Source of the DNA: Opeltia flavorubescens
Taxonomy: Eukaryota > Ascomycota > Lecanoromycetes > Teloschistales > Teloschistaceae
Assembly (NCBI GenBank): GCA_000442125.1
Contig: KE546978.1
Location: 186,001 to 250,000 of the forward strand
Direction of reading: 5' to 3'
DNA: 64,000 nt
Below, one piece after another: positions 34,001 to 49,560 of this stretch; within the stretch, counting starts at the first letter, position 1; each line of letters starts with the position of its first letter. The notes beneath the pieces are model-generated. The model was not told the DNA's origin. It made no database searches and saw nothing but the letters and a program-made list of their open reading frames with translations. The position numbers and the translations under genes were made by a program.

Positions 34001-37000
34001 ACCGTACTTTCTTCTATTAGAATTTTATAACTAGTAGCTTGCCTATAATCCGGCGGTCCACCGAATCTTTTATAGGCGTTCTATATAATTAATATCGGCG
34101 TATTTATAGAATAAATAATCCTATAAGCCTATAGGATTAGTATATATATATATTTTAGTATAATATAAGTAAATTAGATTTAAACGGTTTACTAATTCGG
34201 TAAATAGAGTTTCTATAATTAAATTTACAGGGTCTATAGTTATAATTATTTATACTATTCTTTAATCTAATAAAAAATAAATTTTTATTATTAAAAACGG
34301 ATAATATAGACTTTAAATCGATAATAGATTAAAATATAGCCCTAAAACTTTATAAAAGACGTTAAATTAAATTAAATAAACCTCGTTTATTAATAAAATA
34401 GTATATTATAAATATATTAGTATTTTTATTTCAAATATTATCCTATTTTATATATATCTATAGTAGATATAAAGGGTTATACTAAAAGCAGAACGTTAAA
34501 ATATCTATACCCTCGCGATAAGCGGTACGTGCGCTTTCTATACAGCGTTTCCGATCTTAATTAATATTTATAGCTTTATAGATAATATAAATTAAGTAAT
34601 AATCTTAATAATAAAAATATAAAGCGTTTATAAATTCGAATAGCCCGCTATTAAGGAAATTATTAAGCTAGATATTTATCCGCGGCTATTAGCCTCTATT
34701 AAATTATATAGCGGTTTATATAAATTCTATCCTATAGTCTAAAAATTAGAATATCAGCCGCGCGGAATTTCGTGCGGGAAGCCGATCTAGATTAGTAATA
34801 TTCTAAAGTCTAAATAAGAATAAAAATCGCTAGTTTTTAAAGTATAAAATATACGTTTTTTAATACGTTAATTTAATTTTATTCTATTATCTAAATAAAT
34901 AGGCGAAAATACGGTTTAATTATTATTTTATAGGTCTAGTTAGCTATTTAATAACCTTTTATTATTTTGAAATAATTCGAGACTATTTAATTTTATATTT
35001 TAAAACCGCGGGAAGGATTTAAATATATAGTACGTGATTTATAAGGAGATAGGACCTTTTACGCTTTTTATTCGATATTATCTATATTAGAAATAGTTTT
35101 TTAAACGGGTTATTTTTTATTAAATAGATATTAAAATCGTTTATTTTAATAAAGGTATTCGAGCTTTAATAAATAATTTAGAAGTTTATATCGGATATAA
35201 TAGATATATTATTAATATTAGTATCCCTAATATTAAATAAAAATAAACTAGTATTTAACGGTATTAAATTTTAGTATAAAGTTTCCGTATAAAAACCTCT
35301 TATAGACCGCGGGATGAAATTACTAATAGCAGGAGGTATATAACTAATAAATTTTAGGTTTAATATTTAATATAGGTTACGGTAATAGCGTTTAAAATTT
35401 TATAATATAAAAAACGATTTACTATATTATATATATTTATAGCTATATATTTTATAGATTTTAAAAGTAAATATATATAAACTTAATTAAAGTATTATTA
35501 TAATATATAAAAAAGTAAAATAACTAGGTCCTCGAATAAATTATAGAATTATAAATTTATATAAAATTTTATATATTTTTTTAATTTTACTATTATATAT
35601 ATTATTAATATATTATATTTCGAAAATAAAGCTATATTTTTTATAATATCTTTAGATTTATCCATTTTAGGTTTTATTTATAAATTAGTAGAATATAAAA
35701 TATTTATTATAAATTAATTATCCGGTCTAGATTTAAAGTAATTATAAATTTATTTAATTTAAAATAGTCTATTAGTTTTTATTAAAATTATAATTTTTTA
35801 TAAATAAAAATAAAGTAATTCTAGCGGTAAATAAATCGATATATATTTTAGGAATAGGCCTTCTAGAATTCTATTTATAAAAAAAAAATAAACTATTAGA
35901 AGATTAAATAAAATATATAGTATTTAAAAAAAAATATCGGTTTATAGAATTTTCTAATAGTACTAGTTTTTTATATTTTTTAATATTATTTTAATAGTAT
36001 AATACTTTAATCTTTTATATTAGCTTTTTTATATTTTAAATTAGTAAAGATATATTTTCTAAAAATATAATAAATAATATTTTTTTAAATTACCGGGACG
36101 GTTAATATAAAATAATTTTAATTAACGACGATAACCGTTTAATTACAATCAATAAAGGTATTTTTCCTTTTTAAATTAGTATAGTTATAAAGCTAGTAGT
36201 ACTAGCCGATTAGTTTAATACTAATATAGGCCTAGTAAATTAGTTATTTTATTAATATTATTAGTATCGCGAACGCTATTTCGTTCTATAAACTCTTTAT
36301 TACTATTTATACTTATAATATAGAATTTCTATTTTTATAATTTCTATTAAAACGCCTAATACTATTATAAATAATCTAATAATAATAAAATCTAGCTATA
36401 ATTCCTCCGTAAGCTCTAAAGAAACCTTTTTTTCTAATATTTTAGACTTTTAAAATAGCGGCTTTACTTTAATTAATAATAGTAGCCTAATATTAAAAAG
36501 CGATAATAATTTTTTTTTAATTATAAATATTAATAATAGCGTTTTTATTTTAATAAATAACTATAACGGTTTTATACCTATAATAGATAATAATTATTTT
36601 TTCCGCTTAATAATACTATTTTAAAAGTATAATTCGCTTTTATTATTAGTTTATAATCGGTCCTTTATTTTAATTATAAGCTCCGCGAGCGATTTAATAA
36701 ATAAAAAAAGTTTATTTAAACGCGATAGTAGTATTAGATTTAGGATAAAATTAAAATATATTCGCGACTTTATAAAATTCTAGGCTTTTTAAAAAAAAGA
36801 TTGCTATAATTTAAAAAAGATCGAAATTTTAATAAAAAAATATAATAATATATAAAAAGCCTATATAAAAGTAATTAAAGAGTTTTAGCGTATTAATAAA
36901 AAGAAAAAAGAAATAGTAGCGAAGCTAAATAAAAAACAAAATAAATTTTATTAATATTATTATAATAATCTTATACTAGTTTAAAATATAAAGTAAAATA

Positions 37001-40000
37001 TTAATATCTAATTAAATATAGAAAAAGATAGAATTTTAGATTTTTAAAAGATAAACTAGTTAATAAAATAGTATAAAAATTTTAGAAAATTTAAAGAAAT
37101 ATAAAATATTAAAAAATAGCTATTTATTAATATTTTTTAATTTTAATTACTATAGTTTATAAATTTAAATTTTTATTTATTTAGTTTTTAATTATATAAA
37201 GGTTAGAATATATATATAAATTTTCGATAATAAATTATTATTTTTTATTTATATAATTATAGTTTATTTTTATCTAGATAATATAATATAGTATTCTAGA
37301 TTTATTAAATAAAAATAATATTTATAAATTTTTTATCCCGTTAATAAATATTTATATTATACCTTTATAAAAATAATACTACTTGGCGGTATACCGCTAT
37401 AAATATATCTTTAAAAAATTAGCGGTTAGATTTTATAAATAAAAATATAGCTTTTATATTTATTATTATACTAAATAAAATATATCCGTAAACTTTATAT
37501 TATTAATTTATTTTTATTTAAAATAGTTATTATTTTTTAAACTTTTAATAATTTTTATACTAATATACTTTATATTATCTTTTTACTATTATTTTCCCTT
37601 TAAATATTGCCCGAAACCGTAGATAATATTTTATTTACTATTCTATACTAGATTTAATAAACGGCTTATACGGGATATATAATTATTTATATCTTCGCTA
37701 TTATCTAATTCTACTAGATCTATTATATTTTTTATTAATTTTTTATACCAGCTTTATACTTTTTATATTAAAGCTTTTTTAAATAGATAATAAAAGTTAT
37801 AGCTATATAAATTTAATAAACTAGAAATAGGTTTAAACGATATTTAAAAACACCTATCTACTATATTTAATATAAAATCGATAAACTTGTCCTCGCTAAT
37901 AAAATATTAATTTTAATTATTATACCGAATTTATATATTACAATTCTTTTAAAACTTTAAAAGAAGCTTTTATTATAATATAATAAATCTAGAATTTAAA
38001 AATTAAATCGAAAAACTCGAGTATATATTAATAATAATTAATAAAAAGGGCGGTAAGTCGATTATATTTATTTTACTAATAGATTTATCGGTATAAAAAG
38101 CTTTAAAAAAAAGGCCGAAGAATTAAATTATTTTAAAAAAGTTTAATCGAATTAATAAAATTCCTTTATAAAATTAATAAGCTTTTAGTAATTTTCCTAT
38201 TTTATTGTACCAATTTTTATTAATATTAAACTATATATATTTAGCTAGAAAAAAGCGGTTTATATAATTACGCCCGCCTAAATCTAAAATTATACCTCTA
38301 CCTTTATTATTATTAAATCAACCGTTAAAATATTTTTATAAAAAACTTATTTATTATTTATAATAAACTATTTAAAAAGTTTTAGCGGTCTAGACCGTAT
38401 AAATAGATTTTCGGTATTAATTATATTTAAAAAATCTAAAACCTCGTTAATAATCTTTTTTCTATATATAATTTATAGGGGAGATTTTATTATTTAACTA
38501 TATTTTAGCGTCCGGATCCACGAGTATATCCTAACTAGATTTTATTATACCGATTAGTATATTTAATAAAATCTTTTTGATAATAATAAAGTTCTCGGCC
38601 TTTAAAAATAGTTACTCCTTTTAATATATAGGATTTTCTTAATATTATCGGCTAGTTAGGTAATAGAAATAGAGTAAATAATATATTATCTAAAAGTATT
38701 AATACTTTCCGCGGGCTATAATAATATACTATTAAAGTTATTTTATTATAAGAGCGGGATTTTATTTCTTGGTATAAATAGTACTTTTTTTAAAAAAATT
38801 AATTTATTGATTATATAAATATAGTTCTAGAAAGTTTTTTAAAGAAATATCTACCTATAATTTTAATAATAAAGATTATAATATAACTATAAAGTTTAAT
38901 TATAGCGTATAAAACTATTAGCTTTTTAATTTAATTTAAAAATATACTAGTTTATTTTAATCTCGATAAAAATTTTTATATTAATATTATTATATATAAA
39001 TTTAAAGTTTTCGTTAATAGAAGCGATATTAATAAAATAAATATTAAAATTTTTTAAACCGTATTTAAAAGCTTTATATATATTTTTTATTATATTTAAA
39101 ATATTTTTTTATAATTTAAAGTCTAGTTTTAGTATTAAACTATTAATAATTATAAAAGACGAGGTTTAAAAGTAAGCTCTAGTATAATTATTAACTCTAT
39201 AAAGAATTTAAATTAGTAATTAGACTTATTTATTTATATAAAAATACTCGTTTACTATTCGCTTTTTATTTTTTTACTATAGTTTTATATATTATTAAAA
39301 GCCGATCTAAATTAAATAATCGATATAAAAAAAGTAGCTATTCCGGGCGGAAATATAGATAAAGGGTAAAGCGTCTATAAATATTATAATATTTTAAAAA
39401 AATAAAAATATATATTATAATATTAATTAAATTAGACCTTTTATTTTAAATTATATAAATATTTTATAGATAATAATACTATAAACCCTAGTTCCTATAA
39501 ATTAATAATAATAACCGTTTAGTAAATATAATATTAAACCGCGGTAAAGGTTATATATTATAGAATATTACTATTACTATTAGCGACCGTAGTAATTATT
39601 TTTATATCTATTAGAATAATTAAAATATAATTTTTTTCTTAAAAATCGAATAATTTATCGGTTATATTACTAATTAGAATATTATTATTAATTCGAATAT
39701 TATAATTATATATTCCCGTTTTAAATACTTTTAAATAGTATAAATTACTCTAATATAAGAAGTTTATTAGTATTTTTATAAAATTAGCTATTTGGTTTAT
39801 AATAGCTAAAATAAAACCTTTAATTAGGCTTAAATTATTTATTTTAGCCGCGGTTATAGTTATATTACCGATTTAAAGAAATAAGCGAATATATTAATAG
39901 TCCAAATTTTTAGTAGTCGTTTATCTAATAGCGTTAAATATCGAAAAAAAAACTTTTTAAATAATAAATTTATATAGCGGTAAAAATAGTAAATATAACC

Positions 40001-43000
40001 CGCGTACCGGTATAATATATAGACTAGAAATAAAATATAACAGCGTATATATAGAAGCGCCCCCTAATATTACTATAAATTTCCAATTTATATATAATAT
40101 ACCGTATTTATTAACTAAAAAATAAAAGCCCGAAATAAATATATAAAATTAAAAAATCGTTGTAATATCTAATAGTAAAAGGTTTCTAGATATTAATATA
40201 AATTCGTCGTTTATAAGCGCTATACGCGCGTTTAATTAGTCTACTAAAATAGTAGTTTTTTAAAATTGGAATAACTAAGTATAATAATACCAGACGTCCG
40301 CTTGCAAATATATATTAAATATAGCTCGAAATCTTTTTATAAACCTAATCTAGTATATAATTCTAATTGCGTAATTATATAGTAGGAATATATTTAATAT
40401 ACTAATTTAAAAAATAATTATAAAAATTAAAATTTAAAAGTTTACTTTTAATTTAAATAAATATTTTTTATTTAATAATTATATCTTTTATTAGATATTA
40501 TTATTTTCGTTTACTAGTTTTCAAATTATTTTTTTATTTTAACCGCCCTTTAAAGTTTTTCAAATTTCTCGAGTTTTTTATTCTATTTTAATTATATATA
40601 TATTTAGCTTTAAAAGTCCGCTAGCGTTAAACTCGAATCGAATATTACTAAAGAACTTATTCGAAGTAATATTATTTAGCCCTTAATTAATTTCTATAAT
40701 ATTATTATTAATAATAATAATTAAAAATTCGAGAGTATTTATTCCAGCTAACTATTTATTTAATATCTCGATAATTTTAATAAAAGATTTTAGCTTTTTA
40801 ATATTTTTTTCTAATAAATCGATCTATCTACTTATAAATTTAAATAAATTCTAGGTTATAATTATTTATCGAAATATTAGAATAATCTATTAATAAACTT
40901 TAACTAGAGCCTTTTTTAAGGAAAATATATTATTATATACAGGAGCTATTAGGTTTTAAAGGATATATTCTCCTAATAGTTTAAATATTTTATAATTTCA
41001 GTTCTATATCGCTATTATTTTAAATACTTTTTTATTAATAATAATTTACTCTACGATAAAATTCTTTAAAAAGAAGTTGAATAAAATTTTCTAGATTTAT
41101 TTATAAGTAACCTTATTTTAATAAATAAAGTTTTTTAAAAATCGATTGGTATAAATATAATATCGGGGTAAATTATAAAAAATATTGCTTAAAAATTAGT
41201 ATAATCTATTTTATATTTCTTTAAATATATTCTTTTTACTATTAATAATTGGTAAGCCGTTGCAGATAATAAAAAACTTTTTTTAGTTATCGCTATAAGT
41301 CGATAAATAGATAAATAGCAGTTAGGAAATTACGTCTATTTAATTCGTGAAATCGATTGCGGAATTTTAATATAATACTATTCCGTTTAATTAATACGAT
41401 CGTTTATTATATATAAAAAGAAACTAATAAAGGTTTATTTATAAAAAGTACGTATAAATATATAAATAGACGGGTTTTATTTATAGCCAGCGGTATATAG
41501 CTATTATTAAATTATTTATTATATTTAAAAAATAGTTTAAGGCTTAAATAATAAATTAAACTAGTATAACTAGGATAATAGAAAAAAAAATAATAACTGC
41601 TAGAAAAGTACTAAATTTAAAACCGGTAAAAGATAAAAGTATAACCTAGTATTTAATATAAAGAAAATATATAATAATATTTATTTTATATAAAATTAAT
41701 AGCCGAACAAGCAAGTATAAAAATATAGAAAAATATTATATATCCTTCTAGATATACTTTAGATAATTTACCTTTAATAGAATTTTTTTAAATATTAAAG
41801 AAATTAGATTTAAATTAAATAATAAAACTAATAGTTATATTTAAAATTATTTATAATTTCGTTTATTTTTATTTTCTCTAGCTAATTTAGCTAAATATTT
41901 TTTATAATCTAACCTACTATTTTATAAATAAATAGATTTTATTAAAAAAATAATTTTTAACTATAATATTTTTTTCGAATTAATATTAGATCTATTATTT
42001 ATATTAAATTTTTATAATAAAATATAAAAGCCTATAACTTTATTTATAAAATAGCAATATAAATTTATAAATAGTTCTTTAATATTAAAATCAATCGTTA
42101 ATTTAATAATTTAAAATTACTAATTTATAGCGTTTTTTTTAAAGCTCTAAATATATAATTTATTAATTTTTCGAAATGTTTTATTATATAGGTAGGAGAT
42201 AGTAGTTAATCGTTAGTATATTTATTTTTTTCTTTTACTCCTCCTCCTATTATTTTTTACAAGCGGCTGCTATACGCTCCGCGTTATATTCCAGTTTATC
42301 TTTTTTTCGAGAATCTATAATAGATAAAAAAAACTAATATAAATATAGTAATTTTATAGGTTATAGTCGTCGATAAATAAAAAAAAGATAGAAAAGTAGT
42401 ATAAGAGATAGTAGTAGAGTTCTCGGAATTTAAACCAGGCGCTAGCTTTTAAAAATATATATTTAAAAGTAGTAGTAAAACTATTAATAAATATTTTAAA
42501 TAAATTTAATAAAAAGTAAAACTTTAATATATATTAATAGTTTATTATACTATAAATTACTATAAATAGTAACCGCTAATATATTTATTTAAAATATAAT
42601 TAATTTAAAGATCGATTCCTATATAAAATAATAAAAATCTAGAATTTATCGAAATACCGCTATTTAATTTATATTATTATTAGTAAAAAATATTTTAGAT
42701 ACTAGTAATAAAATATATTATATAAATATTTATTATATTATAATTCTATAGATTATTCTAATATTATTAAAATATTCGAAAACGGGATCTAATCTATTAA
42801 TAATAATAGATCTATTATTATTAATCGGCCTATATAATATATTATAATTAAAATTATAGATAAAATATAATATAAATTTAATAATATAACTACAACTTAG
42901 AAATATATTTTAATAGCTAGTAGTTCTAAAATTTTTAAGATACTATACTCTAAATATAAATTTATATATAGATTAAAGCTAAAAAAACTAAAATTTATAT

Positions 43001-43935
43001 TAATAAAATATTAAATAGGTATTAGCGATTAATAAACCTTCTAGATACTAATTCCTATAAATATCTATACTAGAAATAGCTATTAAAAACCGGAAGCCGA
43101 TTCTAAAGCTTAATTATACTACTAGCGCTATTAATAAAATTAATATCGTAAGATTTTTCGACTAATAGACTTAATTTAGTTAAAAAAAAACTAATAACCT
43201 CTATAACGCGGTATCCGATAATAATCGCTAGAAAAACTATAGAACCGTATTTAAGTAATACCGCGAGCGTACTACCGATTTTATAGCTTTAGATTTCCAG
43301 TTCTAAAATAAATAAAGTAAAAATATAATAAAATATATAAATAAATATAGTTTCTTATTTAAAGTATTAGATTAAAGGGATTTTATTTATAAAATCGCTT
43401 TAAATATAAAGGAAGAGTTTCGAAAAAACGCAGAAATCTAGAAATAGCGATAAGTTTTAATAGTTAAAGATTTATAATAACTAGCCGAGATAGTTATAAA
43501 CTCTAAAAATAGGACGATAAAAAAAATATACTAATTTATTTAAAGTATAGAAAATATAGTTTTAATAGTTATAATTTATTTAAAAAGACTAAAAGAATAA
43601 AAAACCAAAAATTATAATTGTATTTATTCGATTATAGTACGTTTAAAGGAATAAAAAACTAAAAACTATAATTATATTCATTCGATTATAGTATACCTTT
43701 AAAAAACTATATCGAAAATCTTTAACAAAAAGATTAAAGTAAAAAATTAAAAATAAAAAAACTTTATTAATTAGTTTAGCGGATAAATAATATAAAAATT
43801 TATTATATATATATAACGTTCAAATTCTAATTTCGTTAATATAAAAAAACCTCCTCTTTACTAAAATCGAAAATTTTTCGAAACGCTACAATAATCTTCT
43901 ATATTAGCAGGTGCGGATATAATTCAAATACTTTC
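31090..43935. repeat. AT-rich, RIP-saturated block (left part)
   Basis: Extremely AT-rich, with CA and TG dinucleotides almost missing while CG persists, the footprint of C-to-T change at CpA on both strands. No intact gene. Some stretches still read like degraded protein with TAA/TAG at places suited to Gln or Trp (for example plus strand about 36750-37100 and 41380-42150), so they are probably dead transposons, but I could not name them. One ambiguous base at 31723. Confidence 0.8.
43595..43693. repeat. Two-copy tandem repeat, period 54 bp
   Basis: Copies of about 45 bp at 43595-43639 and 43649-43693 share the core TTCGATTATAGTA. They differ at four positions, all transitions by my comparison. 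It lies about 250 bp left of the retrotransposon. Confidence 0.75.
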
Positions 43936-43940
43936 CGTAT

Positions 43941-44237
43941 TATTATTATTAAGCTATAAGAGCAGTTAATATTTGAACCCCAGGTGGAAATTATATAATA
44001 GAAATAATATATTAAATTACTAATATAGCGGGCCCTTTAAAAAGCCTAAACGGGGTTATTTAAATAATTACTACCTAATATAAAATAAATACTTTTTTAG
44101 ATATATAATAATTCCTTTTATTTTTTATTAAAAAATAAAAATTAATTCTTTAATATATTTAAATATATATATTATAAATAGTTTTTTTATAATAGTTTAC
44201 GCTTTTAAATTAATTTAATTATATTTAGTATATTTTA
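43941..44237 (+). repeat. 5' LTR
   Basis: Aligns base for base, without gaps, to 52801-53097 (constant offset 8860). I count 39 differences by eye, 37 of them transitions. The right end is placed at 44237 because that gives matching CGTAT flanks; similarity alone would allow an end at 44234. Confidence 0.9.
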
Positions 44238-46431
44238 ATTTTAATTTTTTCTTTTTATATTTAAAGGCCCGAATTACTATTAAAAATATCTATTAGAAAA
44301 GCTCGCGGTCGTAATAGGAATAGAAATAATAGTAATAGTATAATTATTAACTTCTAGAATTCGAATATTTAATCGGAAACTATATATATAAATTTAATAA
44401 ACGGATTTTTTAATATAATTAGTCTAATAATTTTTTAAAATAAACGTATTATAAAACTATTTAATAATATTATAGGATTATAATAAAATAGTAGTATTCT
44501 TTTAATAAAACCGACGCCGGATTCTAGTATTTATAATTATAAAGGTAAGAAGCTAATATATAATATAACTTTATTCCCTTTATTACCTAGTTTTAATAAT
44601 AGCTATAATAATAATAATTCCTCGAATATTTTTTTAAACGCGTAAATAGAACGGAAAATTAAAAATTTAAAATATAAAATAGAAAAAACTATTAAATATA
44701 TTTATTATTTTAAAAAGATTAAAATAATTTATTAATAAATTTAAATAACGTTTTAATAGCTTTATATATTTATTAATATATTTATATTTATTATTCCGCC
44801 TATTAATACTAAACCTTTTATTATTATAAAATTAAAAAATATTAAACTAATCTCTTTATTAAACTATCTATTAAAAAATAACTTTATTAGTTATTAAATA
44901 TAAATATTATAAACGGATATAATATTTAAATTATTATAGAATTTATTTTTAATAAATAAAATAAAAATCCGGTTTATTATATTATTATTAAAGGGAAACC
45001 TTTTAATATAATAGATTTTATATATAAAAATGGATAGAATTAATATAAACTAGCTTAATTTTTATAAATAACTATTTAATCTTTTATTAAATAAAAAAAG
45101 CCGATTTTTAAATTTTTTATTAAAATACTATATATTAGTATAAAATATAATAACGCCGTAGAAGTTTTATAATTAGATAAAAATATTTAAAAACTAATTG
45201 CCGGAACTATTAAAAGAATAATATATAATAAATTTTATTATAAAATTTAAACGCNATATTTAAATATTAATATACTAGTTTAAATATATATTTAAAAATA
45301 AAATAAAAGATAAATAAATAGCTTTAGCAATTTATATAAAAGGTATTATAAAAGGTATTAATATAAATATCTTTTATAAAAAGCCTTTTTCTTCGAATTA
45401 AAATAATTAAGATAGTTAAATTTTAAAAAAGCCTTATAATAATCGTATAGAAAATAAATAGAAATATAATAATTATAAACTTTATAATAAATCCTTTATA
45501 GAATTAAAAAGTAGTAAAAATATTAATTTAAAGAATTTAAGATAAATAAAATATTATTATTATTATAAAAAAAATTATTATTTTATTAATTATTTTTATA
45601 CGAAAAAATTAATAAAGAAAATATTTATTAAAAATACTAAATCTGGTACTAGTAAAAATTCTAATATAGCTTTAAAAAATAATTAAATTTAAACGAAACT
45701 TTAATATTTAAATATTATCTAATTAAAGTAATAAAAAAAATTAAAATAATACTCTAATTTTATATAAACGATTAAATTAAAAGAGTTTTTATATTATTAA
45801 ATATAGGATTAGATATTAATTATATCTCGCAAGCTAAAATAGTAAAATAGGGCTTTATTCTAATAAATACTAGTTATCCTACTTTAAACTAGCTCCGAAA
45901 TTAGTAGTATTACTATTATAGAACCTATAATTTTAAATAAATCTATATTAATAACTAGAGTATAAAATAAACGATTTCTATTATTTTTTTTTATATTATC
46001 GATTTAAATAAATATAATATAATTTTAAATACTTTAAAAATTTATAAAACTAGCCTATTTATTAATATATAAATTATAAAATAATATTTTCCTATTAAAA
46101 TTAATCGAATATAAATAAACCGCTTATAAATTTTTAAATAATTCTTTAAAATATATTCTATTATATATACTTTAATAATATTAATAGTAAAAAATCCAGT
46201 CGATATTAATAATACGGAAATTTTATATTAGATTAAAAACTTTAAGTTTATATTTTCTATAATAGAATCGAGTAAATTATTTTAATTAAAATCTAATAAT
46301 TATATTATTAATCTAATAAAAAATAAAAAACTATTATATAAACTAATATATAATCTATTAAATAACAAGTTAAAGGAATTATACCGATATTTTAAAAAAT
46401 TTTTTAAAAAAAACTAGATTTAATATTTAGT

Positions 46432-49400
46432 CTCGTTTATAAAAGCTCCTATTCTATTTATACCGAAAAAAAACAGTAGATTATATTTATATAAAGATTA
46501 CTATAGTTTAAATACGGTAATAATTAAAAATCGGTATCCGCTTCCTTTAATTACTAAAATTTTAGACCGTTTATATAATATAAAAAAATTTTTAAAAATA
46601 AATATATATAATATCTATTATCGAATTAGAATTAAATAAAAAAATAAATAAAAAATAATATTTTATACTAGGTACGGGCACTTTAAATATTTTATTATAT
46701 TTTTTAATTTAATAAATACTTTTATAACCTTCTAAATATATATTAATAAAGTATTAATAAAAATAATTAATATTTTTTATATAGTATATTTAAATAATAT
46801 TCTAATATATTTAAATTCCGAAAAGGAATATTAGAAGTATATTCGTATAATATTATACCGATTCCGTAAATATTAATTATTTTTAAATCTAAAAAAATAT
46901 ATATTTAATATAGAATAACTAGAATTTCTAGAATATATTATATTATTTAAAAAAGTAGAAATAGATTTTAAAAAAATAAATATAATCTAGAATTAATCTA
47001 TTCCGAAATTATATAAAAATATTTAAATACTTTTAAATCTAATAAATTTCTATTAATAATTTATTAAATATTATTCGAAAATTATAGTATTTATAACTAA
47101 TCTATTAATTAATATAAAGAATAGTAAAAAACTAGAGCTATTAAAATAGAATAATACTGTTTAAAAAGCTTTTAAAAAATTAAAAAAAGCTTTTACTACG
47201 GTACTATTACTAAAGTATTTTAATTTAATATATAAAATTCGGATTAAAATAAATACTTTAAACTTTAGTATTTCCGATATTATAATTTAATTAGATAATA
47301 ATAATATTTACTATCCGGTAGTTTTCTAGTCGAAAAAAATAATAATAGTTAAATAAAATTATAAAATTTATAATTAAAAGTTACTCGCTATTATTAAAGT
47401 TTTTAAATAATAATAGTACTATTTTAAAAAAACCTAATATACTATTAAAATATAATTAAATTATAATAATTTAAAAAAATTTATATATATTAAATAATTT
47501 AATAATAAATAACGGCGCTAGATTATAAAATTAATAGCTATAAATTTTAAAATTTTCTATTAAACTAGGAAATTAAATCTAGTAAATCCTTTATTAAAAA
47601 GGCTAGATTATTAGAAAATTAATCCTAAAACTTTAATAATAATATTTATATTATAATAAAAGCTATTTTTTACTAATAATATATTATTTATACCGGNGGC
47701 GGTAAAAAAAATAAAAATAATATATTTATATAAAAAATATAAAAAAAAATTTAAAAAATTTTTATTAAAAGCTAATATTTTTAAAAAATTTAATAGTAAT
47801 CTACCGGTTTAAAAATTTTATAGTATATTAGCGCCGATAATATTTTATAAAAGCCCCGTTAAAAACCTTTAAAAAAAAAACCTACCTTTTAATAAAAAAA
47901 ATATAATAAATTCTACTACTAGAACAGCTAGTTATAAATAGTACGTCCTATACTAGGTAATAAAAAATATTATTTCTAGCGAAACGGCTTATAATAATAG
48001 CTTAATAAATATAAAAAAAATAATTTTATAGTTTTAATAAAATAATAATTTTATTATTACTAAAAAATATAATATTAAAAGCGTTTATAAAAAAAATTCT
48101 AAATATATAAAAGCCGAATTATAAAATTTAGAAATAAAAAACGAATTATTATTTTATAAATCTTTATATATTCTAAAAGATTTTATTATTTATATAAAAT
48201 TTATAATAAAACGTTATAATAACCTTTTAACTAGATATTTTAGAGCGGAGCGAATAATAAAACTACTCCGCCGCTAGTATTAATAGCTTAATCTAAATAA
48301 AAAAATTAAAAAATATATATAAATATATAATATTTACTANTATATAAAAATATATCGGTATAAATCGTATAATAAACTATAATCTTTTTCTATTCCTAAT
48401 AGTTTATATTAAAAAATTTTTTTAGATTTTATAACGGGATTACTACTATTAAAATACTATATTAGCGTAGCTAATACCGTATTAGTTATAGTAGATCGAT
48501 ATTTAAAGATAATTATATATATTTTATATACGAACACTATTAATATAGTAGAATTTATAAATTTATTCTTTAAAATAATAATTTATAAAAAGATTATTTT
48601 AAAAAATATTATTAATAATAAAAATTTATTATTTACGAGCGAATTCTAGTCTAAAATCTACTACCGCCTAAAAATAAAAAAGAAATTAAATACTACTTTC
48701 TATTTATAAATAAATAGTTAAATAAAACGTTAATATTAATTATTAAAATATTATTTTCGAATCTATTTAAATAAAAAGTAATTTAATTAAATAAAAATTT
48801 TTTCTATTACAAAATTTATATATAATAATAGTATTTATTCTACTATTAGTAAAATACTATTTTTTTTAATAATTAAAATATATTTAAATTTAAAGTTTAA
48901 TATTATAAATAATATTTTTAAAAGGAAAACCTATAAAGCTAGTATACTAGTAGTAAAAAAATATATAGAAGAATAAATAGAACTGTATAAAAAACTAAAC
49001 TAGAAATAATAAAAAATATAAAAAAAATAGGCGAAATACTATAATTATTTTTATATAAATATAGAGTTTAGTTTAAATAATATAATATTCCTATTATTAC
49101 AAAATTTAAAGCTAAAAAAGTCGTTTAAAAAACTTATTTATTATTATACTAAACCGTATTATATTAAAAAATATATCGATTCCTAAATATATAAACTACT
49201 ATTATCGCCTAGTTTATATATTTATAATATCTTCTATATTTTTTTATTAGAGAAGTATTAGTAGAAAAAAAAATAAAAAATTTTTTAATATTTATTTCTA
49301 AAGTTTATAAATAATAAATTAGAATAAAAAATAAAAGTAATTTTAAATAAATATATTAAAAGATTAAAAAATAAAACGGAATAGTATTTAATTAGCTAGA

Positions 49401-49560
49401 TCGATTAATTAAAAAAATATAATTTATAATAACCAAAATTAGATTTAATAAATATTAAAAATCTAATAAAAAAATTTAATTAAAACTATAAGGAACCGCT
49501 AAAAAAATATAAAAGAAAAAGCTAAATATTTTAATTATACTAGCCGCTATTCCTTTTAAA
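46432..49560 (+). pseudogene. Gypsy pol remains: RT, RNase H, integrase, chromodomain-like
   Basis: Reverse transcriptase is readable from 46432 to about 46960 in one frame: APILFIPKK, KNRYPLPLI, RYGHFKY. The catalytic YLDD box reads YLNN through G-to-A changes. Stops fall where the family has Gln or Trp. RNase H traces lie at about 47160-47470 (AFKKLKKAFTT, then a LLAII block). The integrase core is at about 48340-48850 (LDFITGL, VLVIVDRYLK, FTSEF). A segment reading YNIFYIFLLEKY near 49220 matches the usual IHNVFHVSLLEKY. A chromodomain-like tail follows at about 49320-49460 (YLIS.ID..KKYN). Ambiguous bases occur at 47697 and 48340. Gag should lie in 44238-46400 but is too decayed for me to show; another ambiguous base is at 45255. 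Confidence 0.9.
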
